Source of the DNA: Clostridiales bacterium Firm_16 | GTDB lineage: Bacteria > Bacillota > Clostridia > Saccharofermentanales > Saccharofermentanaceae | NCBI GenBank assembly: GCA_001604185.1 | Contig: LVAV01000013.1 | Location: 1-64,000, forward strand | DNA: 64,000 nt | Direction: 5' to 3' | In this document: positions 25,047 to 33,419 of the stretch, one piece after another | Layout: each line of letters opens with the position of its first letter | Position numbering within the stretch: position 1 is the stretch's first letter | Notes under the pieces: model-generated | Databases searched by the model: none | What the model was told of the DNA's origin: nothing | The model's input: only the letters and a program-made list of their open reading frames with translations | Made by a program: the position numbers and the translations under genes

Positions 25047-27545
25047 ATGAGACGACATGAGGCTTTATCCCGTAAAACAGTCAAAGCACTTGCGTTACTT
25101 CTATGCACTGGAATGATCATCCCGTTTTCCTCATGTAAGAAGGAGAATCCGGACGATACCATTCTGCCTAGTTCGATCCTCCCATCTGACTCAGCCAAGG
25201 ATAGTGGCGAGACGATCCGGGCCGAATATATCCGCGCGACAGATGATTTCTATTCGGACCAGACGATCACTCTGAATTTCCCGACAGACCCGAACCGTGA
25301 ACTTCAAGGACAGTTTATCAACCAGATGGCATTTGCCGGTGACACTGTTGTAGTTGCATATAACCAAGGTTACTTTCTGACCCATGCAGAAGAGGAAGAA
25401 TATAGCCACCTCAACTTCTCTGACCCGGAAGATAGTGCACGAGCGTTCGAGATTCAAGCGTTAAGGACTCAATGCGGCCTTGCCTTTTACAACTTGAAAG
25501 GTGAATCAGTTGCCAGCCGGAAAATGACTAATCAAGTGAGCATCGTCGGAGTCTTCGACGCCAAAGACGGACGTGTGGGTGTTTTTACCAATGAATTCGT
25601 ATATGACACATCCGAGGGAAAGTCTGACAAGGCGCAAAAACACATCATAAAACTTTCCTACTATTCCGATACCGGAGATCTTCAGGAAGAGCATGTTCTT
25701 GGAGATGATGCACCGAGGCTTTTCGGATCAGACTATGCGGAAGTGATTCCGATGGAAAACGGCAATCTCCTTATCCATGCAAGTTTTGGGCTCCTTATCT
25801 TGGATCCTTCTGCAAAAGTACTTGCCCATGTGGAGTTCAAGCAATCTGAGTCGGCGATTTTCACGACAGATGGGAAATACTATGCCGTTTATACAGAAAC
25901 AACTATCAAAGCGGAGAAGAACATTCGGCACACATATATAGAAGAAATCGATCCGAACACTGCAGAACGGAAGAATAAGCAGGAAACTTTCACGCTGGAC
26001 TCAGAGCGCGTACTCTCCAGTGACGGTCAGTGCTTCACTGCAGGGCAGAGAAGTTCCATCTGCCGCTGTGATTTCATCAAGGGAACTGTACAGACAGTCA
26101 TCGAATGGTCGAATACGAATATGGCACCACTCGAGAACGTACCCGCAATCAAAGCGGTCACGGATGACGATGTTTACCTTCTTCACATGAACGTAGAGGG
26201 ATCCGGTGAGACGGCTATGACGACCGGATGTCTGACACACCTTCACAAGGAAGCAGATAACCCCTATGCCGGAAGAAAGACGATCTATGTGGCATCATGC
26301 GTGGAAGGCAGCGAAGATTTTGACAAGCTTCTCGCCGCATATAACAAGAGACCGGAGAGCAAAGCCCGCGTGATCGCCTATATAGAAGATCCGGGTACTA
26401 CTATGGAATATCAGGAACGGTTGGCTACTGCTGCTGACAAGATGCTTCTCAACATGAAATCCGGGAACGGACCGGATATTCTTCTGAACTGCTCGGATTT
26501 CTGCCAGTTCAATTCGAATGATGTCCTTATCGACCTCAACCGGTATATGGATGGTCCCAACGGCATCGACCGTTCCAAATATTTCGACAATATCTTCCGT
26601 TCCTACGAAGTCAACGGCAAACTCTATCAGATGCCGCTGACCGTGACTATGGACGGGCTGGTCGGAAATCCCGATATCCTGGGACAGATCGACACCTGGA
26701 CTGTGGACGGCTTTGACAAGAAATTAAATACCCTTGGCACGCAGGTCCTTCCACTTCTCGGACACAGCCACAGACTCCGTACATGTGATGTTTCCGATCA
26801 GACGGGCATCCTTCTGGAGCTTCTCTTCCACGATATGGATCATTATGTGGACTATAGCAACTACACGGCAGATTTCGACAGTAACGATTTCAGAAGGCTC
26901 CTCGAAATCTCGAAGAAGTACGGAAGCCGAGCAAATCCTGATGCTATTCATGCACTATTTGAACAGTACGATGACATGTTCACAGATTGGCAGTCCTCAG
27001 TCATGCAGGATGGTCTCTGTGCGATGAGAACTCTATACATCAGCGGTCTGACAAGTGGAGGTTTTTCGGAGTATGCCGAACTTTGTCATGGAAATGCAGT
27101 TTTTCTCGGCTGGCCGAGCACATCCGGAAAAGGACTCGCATCAACAGCAGCTATTTCGGTCGGTATCTCTGCCTACTCGACGTGTCCCGATGAGGCCTGG
27201 GACTTCGTCTCTTTCCTGCTTTCCCCGGAATCCCAGATTACGCTTTCCGGTGTTCACTGGGGAGGTATCTGTATCCATAAAGAAAGCGAGAAAGCCGGTC
27301 TCTTGAAAGAGCTCGAAGAATACAAGGCAGGCAAACGTCAAAGTGACTCCCCCGTCTACGAAAAGCATATCGACCCGTTTCTGGCTCTGGTTGAAAGGAT
27401 CGATACCTCGATCCACACAGACCCTGTGATCGTTAATATCGTCACCGAAGATACTGCTGCTTACTTCAACGGTCAGAAAAGTGCGGAGGAGGTCAGCCGC
27501 CTGATCCAGGATCGGGTCAGCAAAGTTTTGGCAGAAATGAAATAG
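25047..27545 (+). CDS. Very large solute-binding-type lipoprotein without transporter partners
   Basis: The 832-residue lipoprotein has a lipobox ending P-F-S-S-C (about residue 30). The first half (about 60-400) has repeated beta-rich motifs resembling a propeller. The second half is a family 1 extracellular solute-binding domain: G-P-D-I-L-L-N, then L-I-D-L-N-R-Y-M, and A-W-D-F-V-S-F-L-L near the C-terminus. Ordinary binding proteins have about 420 residues, so the N-terminal half is extra. No permease or ATPase genes flank it. A role in sensing, or supply to a distant ABC importer, is possible. The paralogue at 37733 has the same layout. Confidence 0.8.
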   Translation: MRRHEALSRKTVKALALLLCTGMIIPFSSCKKENPDDTILPSSILPSDSAKDSGETIRAEYIRATDDFYSDQTITLNFPTDPNRELQGQFINQMAFAGDTVVVAYNQGYFLTHAEEEEYSHLNFSDPEDSARAFEIQALRTQCGLAFYNLKGESVASRKMTNQVSIVGVFDAKDGRVGVFTNEFVYDTSEGKSDKAQKHIIKLSYYSDTGDLQEEHVLGDDAPRLFGSDYAEVIPMENGNLLIHASFGLLILDPSAKVLAHVEFKQSESAIFTTDGKYYAVYTETTIKAEKNIRHTYIEEIDPNTAERKNKQETFTLDSERVLSSDGQCFTAGQRSSICRCDFIKGTVQTVIEWSNTNMAPLENVPAIKAVTDDDVYLLHMNVEGSGETAMTTGCLTHLHKEADNPYAGRKTIYVASCVEGSEDFDKLLAAYNKRPESKARVIAYIEDPGTTMEYQERLATAADKMLLNMKSGNGPDILLNCSDFCQFNSNDVLIDLNRYMDGPNGIDRSKYFDNIFRSYEVNGKLYQMPLTVTMDGLVGNPDILGQIDTWTVDGFDKKLNTLGTQVLPLLGHSHRLRTCDVSDQTGILLELLFHDMDHYVDYSNYTADFDSNDFRRLLEISKKYGSRANPDAIHALFEQYDDMFTDWQSSVMQDGLCAMRTLYISGLTSGGFSEYAELCHGNAVFLGWPSTSGKGLASTAAISVGISAYSTCPDEAWDFVSFLLSPESQITLSGVHWGGICIHKESEKAGLLKELEEYKAGKRQSDSPVYEKHIDPFLALVERIDTSIHTDPVIVNIVTEDTAAYFNGQKSAEEVSRLIQDRVSKVLAEMK

Positions 27546-27599
27546 TATTCGTAAAAAGAAGAAGGAATATGACTGATCATGAGAATTCGGAGAAGACGC

Positions 27600-27944
27600 T
27601 CAGTCGTTAATCAGGGCTTCGAGTTCCACCTTCTTCTCCTTGATCGTGAGAAGATAGGGCGTATAGTCCACATCGGATTTCGCCCGCAGGAGTTCAGTCA
27701 GTTCATATACCGGAGTGTAGATCGGAGTAAGAGCAAGATTTCCCAGTACACCCTTTAGTGAATGCGCCGCTTCAAATGCGACTTCAAGATCTTTCTCCGC
27801 CAGAGCTTTTTCCAAAAGAGCAAAATTCTTGTCCTCGAATACCTTTCCGATCAGCATGAAATAGAAAGATGAATTACCCATACAACGGGTCAGACCATCT
27901 TCCACATCTGCGCCAAATGCAGTGAGTTTCTCAATCGTCAACAT
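27600..27944 (-). CDS. Hpt (histidine phosphotransfer) domain protein
   Basis: The 114-residue all-helical protein consists of one Hpt domain with the phospho-acceptor His61 in A-A-H-S-L-K-G-V-L-G-N-L. Such proteins shuttle phosphate between response-regulator receiver domains. It overlaps the end of the REC-GGDEF-EAL gene by 7 bp and has its own GGAGG, so the two are co-expressed. The natural partner is that protein's receiver domain. No hybrid histidine kinase is nearby, so the phosphate source lies elsewhere. Confidence 0.88.
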   Translation of the reverse strand: MLTIEKLTAFGADVEDGLTRCMGNSSFYFMLIGKVFEDKNFALLEKALAEKDLEVAFEAAHSLKGVLGNLALTPIYTPVYELTELLRAKSDVDYTPYLLTIKEKKVELEALIND

Positions 27945-29635
27945 GGGCTTTCCTCCTTCTCCAACAGGAACTTCTCAAAATCCGGACCTGGAACCGGCTT
28001 GCTGAAATAATAACCTTGAATGATCGCGCAGCCGAGTTTTTTGAGTGCGAGGTACTGTTCTTCTGTCTCCACGCCTTCTGCGATGACAGGCACGTTCAGA
28101 TATTCGGCGATATCGATCACGATGGAGATCATCCGTGTATCATTTCCCTCAGCAAAAGCATGGCGGATAAAGAACATATCCAGTTTCAGTGCATCGATCG
28201 GGAGAGAGGAGATCATGTTCAGAGAGGAGTATCCCGAACCGAAATCGTCCATCTCGACGAAAAATCCGCGCTCACGGAGCTGCTGGACCTTCTTCACGAT
28301 CTGGTCGCTGTCACGTACATAAGCTGATTCCGTGATCTCGAGATAGATATCTTTCGAAGTGATACCGGTATCCTGAATGATCTTTTCCAGCGTGTCGGCC
28401 AGATTCGGATCGTACATCTCGACCCGTGAAAGATTCACGGAAACCGGAACCGAGATCCCGAGGCGCTTCTTCCAGTCCGCGATCATCTCCGCCGCGCCGC
28501 GCCATACATATTCATCAAGCTGAGCGATCAGGCCGTTGCCTTCGAAAAGCGGGATAAATGCGCCCGGAGAGATCATGCCGAGGGTCGGATGGAACCAGCG
28601 GACCAGTGCCTCGGCGCTGGCAAGTACCGGCTTATCTCCGCGTATATCGAACTTCGGCTGCAGGAATACCTGGAACTGCTTTTCTGCCAGTGCCTTGGGG
28701 AACTCATCTACCAGCTGTCCGGCGAAGAGTTCCTGTTCCAGTAATGCTTCGTCAAAAGAACTGACCGATACGGAATAGTTGTTACGGATCTTATCGGCGG
28801 CAATCTTGGCTCTCGTAAATCTGGACTGAATGTCTAGATGCTTATCCCCGTGCGGATATACACCTGCTCGGATCTTGATACTCGTCGGCAGATCCGGACA
28901 GCATGTCGCTGCTTTTTCTACAAGACTCTGGTACTCTTCCCGATGCGGGCAATATACCAGGAACATATCCGCATTCTTTCTGCAGAGGATGCTTTCTCCC
29001 GGTGAGAAGATCGTTCTGAGACAGTCGGCAATACTCTTCAGGACCTCATCGCCTTTTTCCATACCGAAGCGCTCATTTAATACGTGAAAATGATTAACAT
29101 CGATATAAAGAACATCCATATCTGTCTCGGGATAAGCTTTGTCGAACTGTTCACAATACCGGAAAAAGTACTCGCTGGTGTAAAGTCCTGTAAGCACATC
29201 CCGTTCTGTTGCGCTGATGATCTGCCGGTCCTCGGCCAGTTCGATCGTACGGGCAATACGTGCGCGGATCACATCCGGCTGAGGATACGGCTTCGGAACG
29301 AAGTCAGCCGCACCTTTCTTCAGGCTCTCCACTTCTGAATTCGAATCAGAAGTCAACACAATAACAGGAATACTCTTTAGCTCCTCGTCCTCTTTCATCT
29401 TCGCCAGAAGATCCAGTCCGGACAATTTCGGCATATTCAGATCCAGTAGTACCAGCGACACCGTGTGTCTGTGATCCGTCAGCATTTCGTAAGCCGTCTC
29501 CCCGTCTTCTGCTTTCAGGATCTCATATTCATCCCGCAGGATATTATCCAGCAATTCACGATTGATAAACTCGTCATCGGCCACAAGTATCTGCCGTCTT
29601 CCGTTTACTTTGAATTTGTCTGATCTACTCCCCAT
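27938..29635 (-). CDS. Response regulator with REC, degenerate GGDEF and EAL domains (c-di-GMP phosphodiesterase)
   Basis: The 565-residue protein has a receiver domain (about 15-130; acceptor Asp65 in L-L-D-L-N-M-P). A GGDEF fold follows (about 150-300) in which the active-site motif is replaced by R-K-N-A-D-M-F, so cyclase activity is unlikely. The EAL domain (about 310-560) looks intact: E-A-L-V-R-W, N-L-S, I-T-E-S, D-D-F-G-S-G-Y-S-S-L and E-G-V-E-T. It should hydrolyse c-di-GMP under phosphorelay control. AGGAGG precedes the ATG. The Hpt gene follows with a 7-bp overlap. Confidence 0.9.
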   Translation of the reverse strand: MGSRSDKFKVNGRRQILVADDEFINRELLDNILRDEYEILKAEDGETAYEMLTDHRHTVSLVLLDLNMPKLSGLDLLAKMKEDEELKSIPVIVLTSDSNSEVESLKKGAADFVPKPYPQPDVIRARIARTIELAEDRQIISATERDVLTGLYTSEYFFRYCEQFDKAYPETDMDVLYIDVNHFHVLNERFGMEKGDEVLKSIADCLRTIFSPGESILCRKNADMFLVYCPHREEYQSLVEKAATCCPDLPTSIKIRAGVYPHGDKHLDIQSRFTRAKIAADKIRNNYSVSVSSFDEALLEQELFAGQLVDEFPKALAEKQFQVFLQPKFDIRGDKPVLASAEALVRWFHPTLGMISPGAFIPLFEGNGLIAQLDEYVWRGAAEMIADWKKRLGISVPVSVNLSRVEMYDPNLADTLEKIIQDTGITSKDIYLEITESAYVRDSDQIVKKVQQLRERGFFVEMDDFGSGYSSLNMISSLPIDALKLDMFFIRHAFAEGNDTRMISIVIDIAEYLNVPVIAEGVETEEQYLALKKLGCAIIQGYYFSKPVPGPDFEKFLLEKEESPC

Positions 29636-29976
29636 CTTTCAGACCTCCTATAAAGATACCGACCGCCACCACGATCAGTGTACTTTCCCACTGTTTGATT
29701 TCATTCGCGTTCCGCCCCAATACGCCCTGAAAATGAAATATTATTTTATATTATACATCCTTCTAAGTCATTTCTCTACTTGGAACAGACGCACTTCATG
29801 GTGTTTACACCAGTAAGATCACCCTTTTCCGAGAATAGGAAAAGAGTGTTTAAGTGAGATTTATGATCCTTCGGGAAGCATTTCACTGAAATCAGAAATG
29901 GAAATGTTGAATAATCGACCATTTGTCAAATTCATGTCTTAAATTCGACTGAATTGTGTACAGAGTGTGAACTTCA

Positions 29977-29985
29977 TGTTAAAAT
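29977..29985 (+). promoter_or_regulatory. Extended -10 promoter of the esterase leader
   Basis: TG-T-TAAAAT predicts a transcript start near 29992, about 300 nt before the esterase start codon and just before the first stem of the structured region. Confidence 0.5.
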
Positions 29986-30015
29986 GTTTTTATCTTGTTT
30001 TAAGAATAAAATGTT

Positions 30016-30213
30016 GGGGATGTTCTAAGCCATATGTGCACGAATACGTTTTAGGGCAGACGTATTTGCAATCCATGGCTTCTCATCCCCATTTCTTTTA
30101 TTCGCGTGAGAGAAGATCACATTGCGGAGTGTTCTTTTCGAGTCCTTACAGAATACGTGTGTCAGTGGCTCACGCAACTGACACACATGACATCATGCGG
30201 ATCAATGCGTGAG
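30016..30213 (+). ncRNA. Candidate structured RNA / riboswitch-like leader of the esterase gene
   Basis: A long stem is built from nested pairs: GGGGATG (30016-30022) with CATCCCC (30084-30090), AAGCCAT (30027-30033) with ATGGCTT (30075-30081), TGCA with TGCA (30037/30067), and AATACG (30043-30048) with CGTATT (30061-30066). A second hairpin pairs GTGTGTCAGT (30157-30166) with ACTGACACAC (30177-30186). Its loop CTCACGCA (30169-30176) can pair with GCGTGAG upstream (30104-30110) or with TGCGTGAG downstream (30206-30213), giving two mutually exclusive pseudoknots. No terminator separates it from the esterase gene. I do not recognise a known class; ligand and function are unknown. Confidence 0.55.
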
Positions 30214-30298
30214 AAAACAATATCAGGGAGGTGATCGTGGACTAAGATCAATGCGCTAAAGAAGACACAATTATGTTTAGAAGAAGGAGATAATGAAA

Positions 30299-31876
30299 AT
30301 GAAAACAATTGCTAGAAAACTCGCGTCGCTGAGTTTAGTTACTGCTACGCTCTGCGGAACGCTTCTGTTGCCTGGTGTCGCAAATACGAAAAGCGAAATC
30401 AGTGCAGCAACGGTCGGTAGTACCTACTCCGGCTACAAAGCATACTATTTAGGCGAAAATAACTGTGGATTCTACACAGAACCAGACGAACCGGGGACCT
30501 ATAAGTCGGTTATCATGTGCCATGGCAATGGAACGACATGCTCCAGCTGGTTGGCTCAACAAATGCCAAAGGCCATGCAGTATTGGTCACAGCAAGGATA
30601 TCTGGATCCGATGGTCATCTATATGCCGTGGGTTGGATACAATCCCAGCGCAGACCCATGTGGTGTAATGTCACATCGGGAATTCGGTAAGACAACCTCA
30701 TATGATCTGGCCACAAATATCGATAATATATCCGGCAAAACGAATACAGAGAAATACCAGACCGCTATTGCTGGTTATTCCATGGGCGGATGCGATGCAC
30801 TCACTGCTGCTGCAATACACAGTGAACTTTTCAAAGAAGTGGGCTCTCTCAGTTCTTCTTATACTTTCTATAAGCACGATAACCCGGCACATGATTGGTC
30901 AACTTTCCATAGCACAGGGGATATGTACTTTTCAAAAGATCTGAATTGCTACATTACTTACGGCAGGGTCGAAGCAGAGAGAGATATCGAGAACATCTTC
31001 AAGCCAAGCGCCAAATGCTACTATAGTATTCTCACTCAGAAGTTAGGTCTGAAGAATATAGTCGGCCCCTATGAGTACCAGAATGGTAATGCGGGCAGTC
31101 ATGGCAACAGGCTGTTCTTAAGAGAAATCTTCATGTATCTGTATTACCTCCAGACCGGTAAGGTTTGTCCCGAAGATATAGTTGAAGCAGCATGTTCAAA
31201 AGTCTATCTGGACAAAGATAAGGGAGAGTGGAAAGAGCTGACAAAGCCTAAGGAAAAAGATCACAACCCTTCTAAGAAAAATGATCCGGAACCGGTTGTC
31301 ACTCCGTTGACTGTATCTGACACTGTTTCCTCGAAGACAAAAGTTACATTTGGTGATCCTTATACCCTTTCCGTCACAGCCCAGGGCGGTAATTCTGCAA
31401 ACTATACTTATGACTGGCAGTACAGAATTGAGGGACAAGCTTTTAGAAGTACGGATAGAAAAGATAAAGATGGTAAATCTCTAAACGGAAAATCTACATT
31501 ACCAATCGCAGATGCAACCAGAGACATTTACTACTGTTGCGTAGTCAGCGATGGCAAGACCACCGTTTATTCCAAACCGGTCTTTATCAGTGTAGCACCT
31601 CGGATCAAGTCTATCTCATCAGAAGGAAAGGGTAAGTCCTTGATCCCTGATGCAACCTATAAGATCAAAGTCGTAGCCGAAGGTCAGAATCTGGAATATA
31701 AGTGGGAGTACAGCCTGAATGGCCAAGATTGGATCAAGAGCACAAACGAGGGCTACAATACAAATACGGCAACGTATTACAACAAAAAAGAGTTCAACGT
31801 GCAGGCGATCTATTACAGATGCACTGTTACCAGCGCCTCGACTTCAGCTCAAGCTACGATCAGACTCGGTAAATAA
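30299..31876 (+). CDS. Secreted esterase-D-like hydrolase with two C-terminal Ig-like domains
   Basis: The 525-residue protein has a signal peptide (about 1-36). Its alpha/beta-hydrolase domain of the putative-esterase type (about 40-310) has nucleophile elbow G-Y-S-M-G-G and a later G-S-H-G-N-R that can supply the catalytic His. A Lys/Asp-rich joint and two beta-sandwich repeats follow (about 335-435 and 440-525). Secreted esterases of this fold often de-esterify plant polysaccharides such as feruloyl or acetyl xylan, which would fit the GH39 gene at 41597, but the substrate is inference. ATG at 30299 is 9 nt from GGAG; ATG at 30293 is an alternative. Confidence 0.82.
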   Translation: MKTIARKLASLSLVTATLCGTLLLPGVANTKSEISAATVGSTYSGYKAYYLGENNCGFYTEPDEPGTYKSVIMCHGNGTTCSSWLAQQMPKAMQYWSQQGYLDPMVIYMPWVGYNPSADPCGVMSHREFGKTTSYDLATNIDNISGKTNTEKYQTAIAGYSMGGCDALTAAAIHSELFKEVGSLSSSYTFYKHDNPAHDWSTFHSTGDMYFSKDLNCYITYGRVEAERDIENIFKPSAKCYYSILTQKLGLKNIVGPYEYQNGNAGSHGNRLFLREIFMYLYYLQTGKVCPEDIVEAACSKVYLDKDKGEWKELTKPKEKDHNPSKKNDPEPVVTPLTVSDTVSSKTKVTFGDPYTLSVTAQGGNSANYTYDWQYRIEGQAFRSTDRKDKDGKSLNGKSTLPIADATRDIYYCCVVSDGKTTVYSKPVFISVAPRIKSISSEGKGKSLIPDATYKIKVVAEGQNLEYKWEYSLNGQDWIKSTNEGYNTNTATYYNKKEFNVQAIYYRCTVTSASTSAQATIRLGK

Positions 31877-31929
31877 ATGCAACCGTGTTCTTAGATCCAG
31901 AGAACACTTCGCAACATAACGATCTCTGA

Positions 31930-31964
31930 GGAGCCGTGCCCGCAGATGCGGGCCGGCTCTTTTT
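31930..31964 (+). terminator. Terminator of the esterase gene
   Basis: GAGCCGTGCCCGC pairs with GCGGGCCGGCTC around AGAT and is followed by TTTTT. Its T-run touches the stop of the convergent gene at 31963. Confidence 0.85.
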
Positions 31965-33255
31965 ATGTATGAGAGTCAGTATCTTTTTCAAGATTGTCCT
32001 CGAAAGTCCAGTCCGGGTACTCTTGCTTCTTTATGAATTTCCGCAGTTCTTCGATGGTTCCCGGCCCGTTCACCCAGTCCCGTAAAGAGGTTACGTCAAA
32101 GTCACCTGACATAGTGGAACGGGTCTGAATCTGTCCGCCTTCGTATAGAGCATCGAAACTGACATACCAATATACGCTTCGGCGTACCGGCGGAGTCTGG
32201 CTCAGATCGGCGACATCGAATTTATAGACAACATATACACGGTTATTTGCTTTCCCCGATGAGATCGCGAAAACCAGACCGGCATATTCTATGTTCTCCA
32301 CCTTGACACCATCAGCCATTGTGCCAATACCGATTTCACCTAATTCAAGCCACATTTTGCCGCCTCTATCATATGCTTTCTCCATTGGCTCGGTAATCTG
32401 ATCGAGAGAACTGATCAAAGAGTGTTCCTCTTTATTCTCGCCGGCAAAAGGTTGAATCAGTGAAGCATCCACTCCGTTTTCCTTTACAGGATATCTTTCC
32501 TCTGCCTCTTTGAGCAGAAGCTTCAGATCCAGACATCCTTGCGCCGACCAGTTATCAAAGCACAGCGTAGACCACATGCCTTCTTGTCTGACAAGCTGGA
32601 CCGTTCCGTCCTGGAAAACATTTGTAAATCCGCACATCCAATAATACTGCCGCTTAACAGGCTCGTTCCCGGTACGGTCCGTCAACTGTACCTGATAGAC
32701 CATCTGGATAAGATCTTTCTCATTATCTCGGACTACACCATCATTGATTTCCTGCCGGATCATGCCGAGGCAGTACATACCGTCTATATCGACCTGATCC
32801 GGAATACCGTCTTCTTTAGTATTGCCGTCTTCACGGATGAATTTTCTTGCCGCCTCATCCATGATCTCATACTGTTTATCGGTGATCTGGCTTAACGATA
32901 CTACCGAAATATGCGGGCCTGTTGTCGTCGAATTCGTGGTGCTTCCGTCATTCGGTTCCGTCATCGCCAACGTGGTCTCCGAACTCACGGTAGTTACGGA
33001 CTTCTCGGTTGCCTGATTTTTTGCCTTGGAAAAAACACCCGGCCGGGTGAGCACCACTGTCGTGATTGCGCCGGCCATAAGGAGAGCGGCACAAGAACCG
33101 ATCAGGATCTTCGTTCCTCGACTGTTCTTCGAGGCTGCCCGGGAAGGCGACACCTCATCTGACGAGTTTACTGTTCTTTTACGGTAGGGTTCTACTGTCT
33201 CAGGCGACAAAACAGGCGCCTGCGGTAATTTCCCGTTAGGGTCTTTCTCATTCAT
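31963..33255 (-). CDS. Membrane-anchored extracellular protein with an internal duplication
   Basis: The 430-residue protein has a cytoplasmic N-terminus rich in Pro, Ser and Lys (1-45), one transmembrane helix (about 48-70), a Thr/Ser stalk and two extracellular domains. The domains (about 125-265 and 275-420) look duplicated. Each ends in a beta segment of the type Y-Y-W-M-C-G-F / V-Y-W-Y-V-S-F, then a Trp-rich turn (D-N-W / R-D-W) and a Leu-rich helix before Y-P. I do not recognise the fold. The uncleaved anchor and stalk suggest a surface or envelope-stress role. No operon partner is seen. Confidence 0.72.
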   Translation of the reverse strand: MNEKDPNGKLPQAPVLSPETVEPYRKRTVNSSDEVSPSRAASKNSRGTKILIGSCAALLMAGAITTVVLTRPGVFSKAKNQATEKSVTTVSSETTLAMTEPNDGSTTNSTTTGPHISVVSLSQITDKQYEIMDEAARKFIREDGNTKEDGIPDQVDIDGMYCLGMIRQEINDGVVRDNEKDLIQMVYQVQLTDRTGNEPVKRQYYWMCGFTNVFQDGTVQLVRQEGMWSTLCFDNWSAQGCLDLKLLLKEAEERYPVKENGVDASLIQPFAGENKEEHSLISSLDQITEPMEKAYDRGGKMWLELGEIGIGTMADGVKVENIEYAGLVFAISSGKANNRVYVVYKFDVADLSQTPPVRRSVYWYVSFDALYEGGQIQTRSTMSGDFDVTSLRDWVNGPGTIEELRKFIKKQEYPDWTFEDNLEKDTDSHT

Positions 33256-33390
33256 AATCGTATTCCTCTCTTGTCGCTGTCGAAATCTTTCTACTCAAGT
33301 TCATTATAGTATGCAACCCACAAGAGAAATCCTACAATATTGTCACTTTTCGAGCCCTGATATGTCGAGCCATATGTGTTTGTTCGTGAA

Positions 33391-33419
33391 AGAAAAAACT
33401 GATGCTTTGATGCATCAGT
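33391..33419 (-). terminator. Terminator overlapping the stop codon of the P-loop/GNAT gene
   Basis: On the minus strand ACTGATGC-ATCAAA-GCATCAGT is followed by TTTTTT. The upstream arm contains the TGA stop at 33417-33415, so translation termination and transcription termination are very close. Confidence 0.75.

Larger units (their letters stand above)
29636..30298. other. Long intergenic region carrying a structured leader
   Basis: The gap of about 660 bp between the divergent REC-GGDEF-EAL and esterase genes holds no coding frame I can support. From 29977 onward it contains a promoter and a run of long stems described separately. The part from 29640 to 29970 is AT-rich with no clear element. 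Confidence 0.6.

Noticed and set aside
30016..30213. c-di-GMP riboswitch, given the neighbouring EAL gene
   Set aside because: The conserved core patterns of the c-di-GMP-I and -II classes are not found in the sequence, so only a structured leader is claimed.
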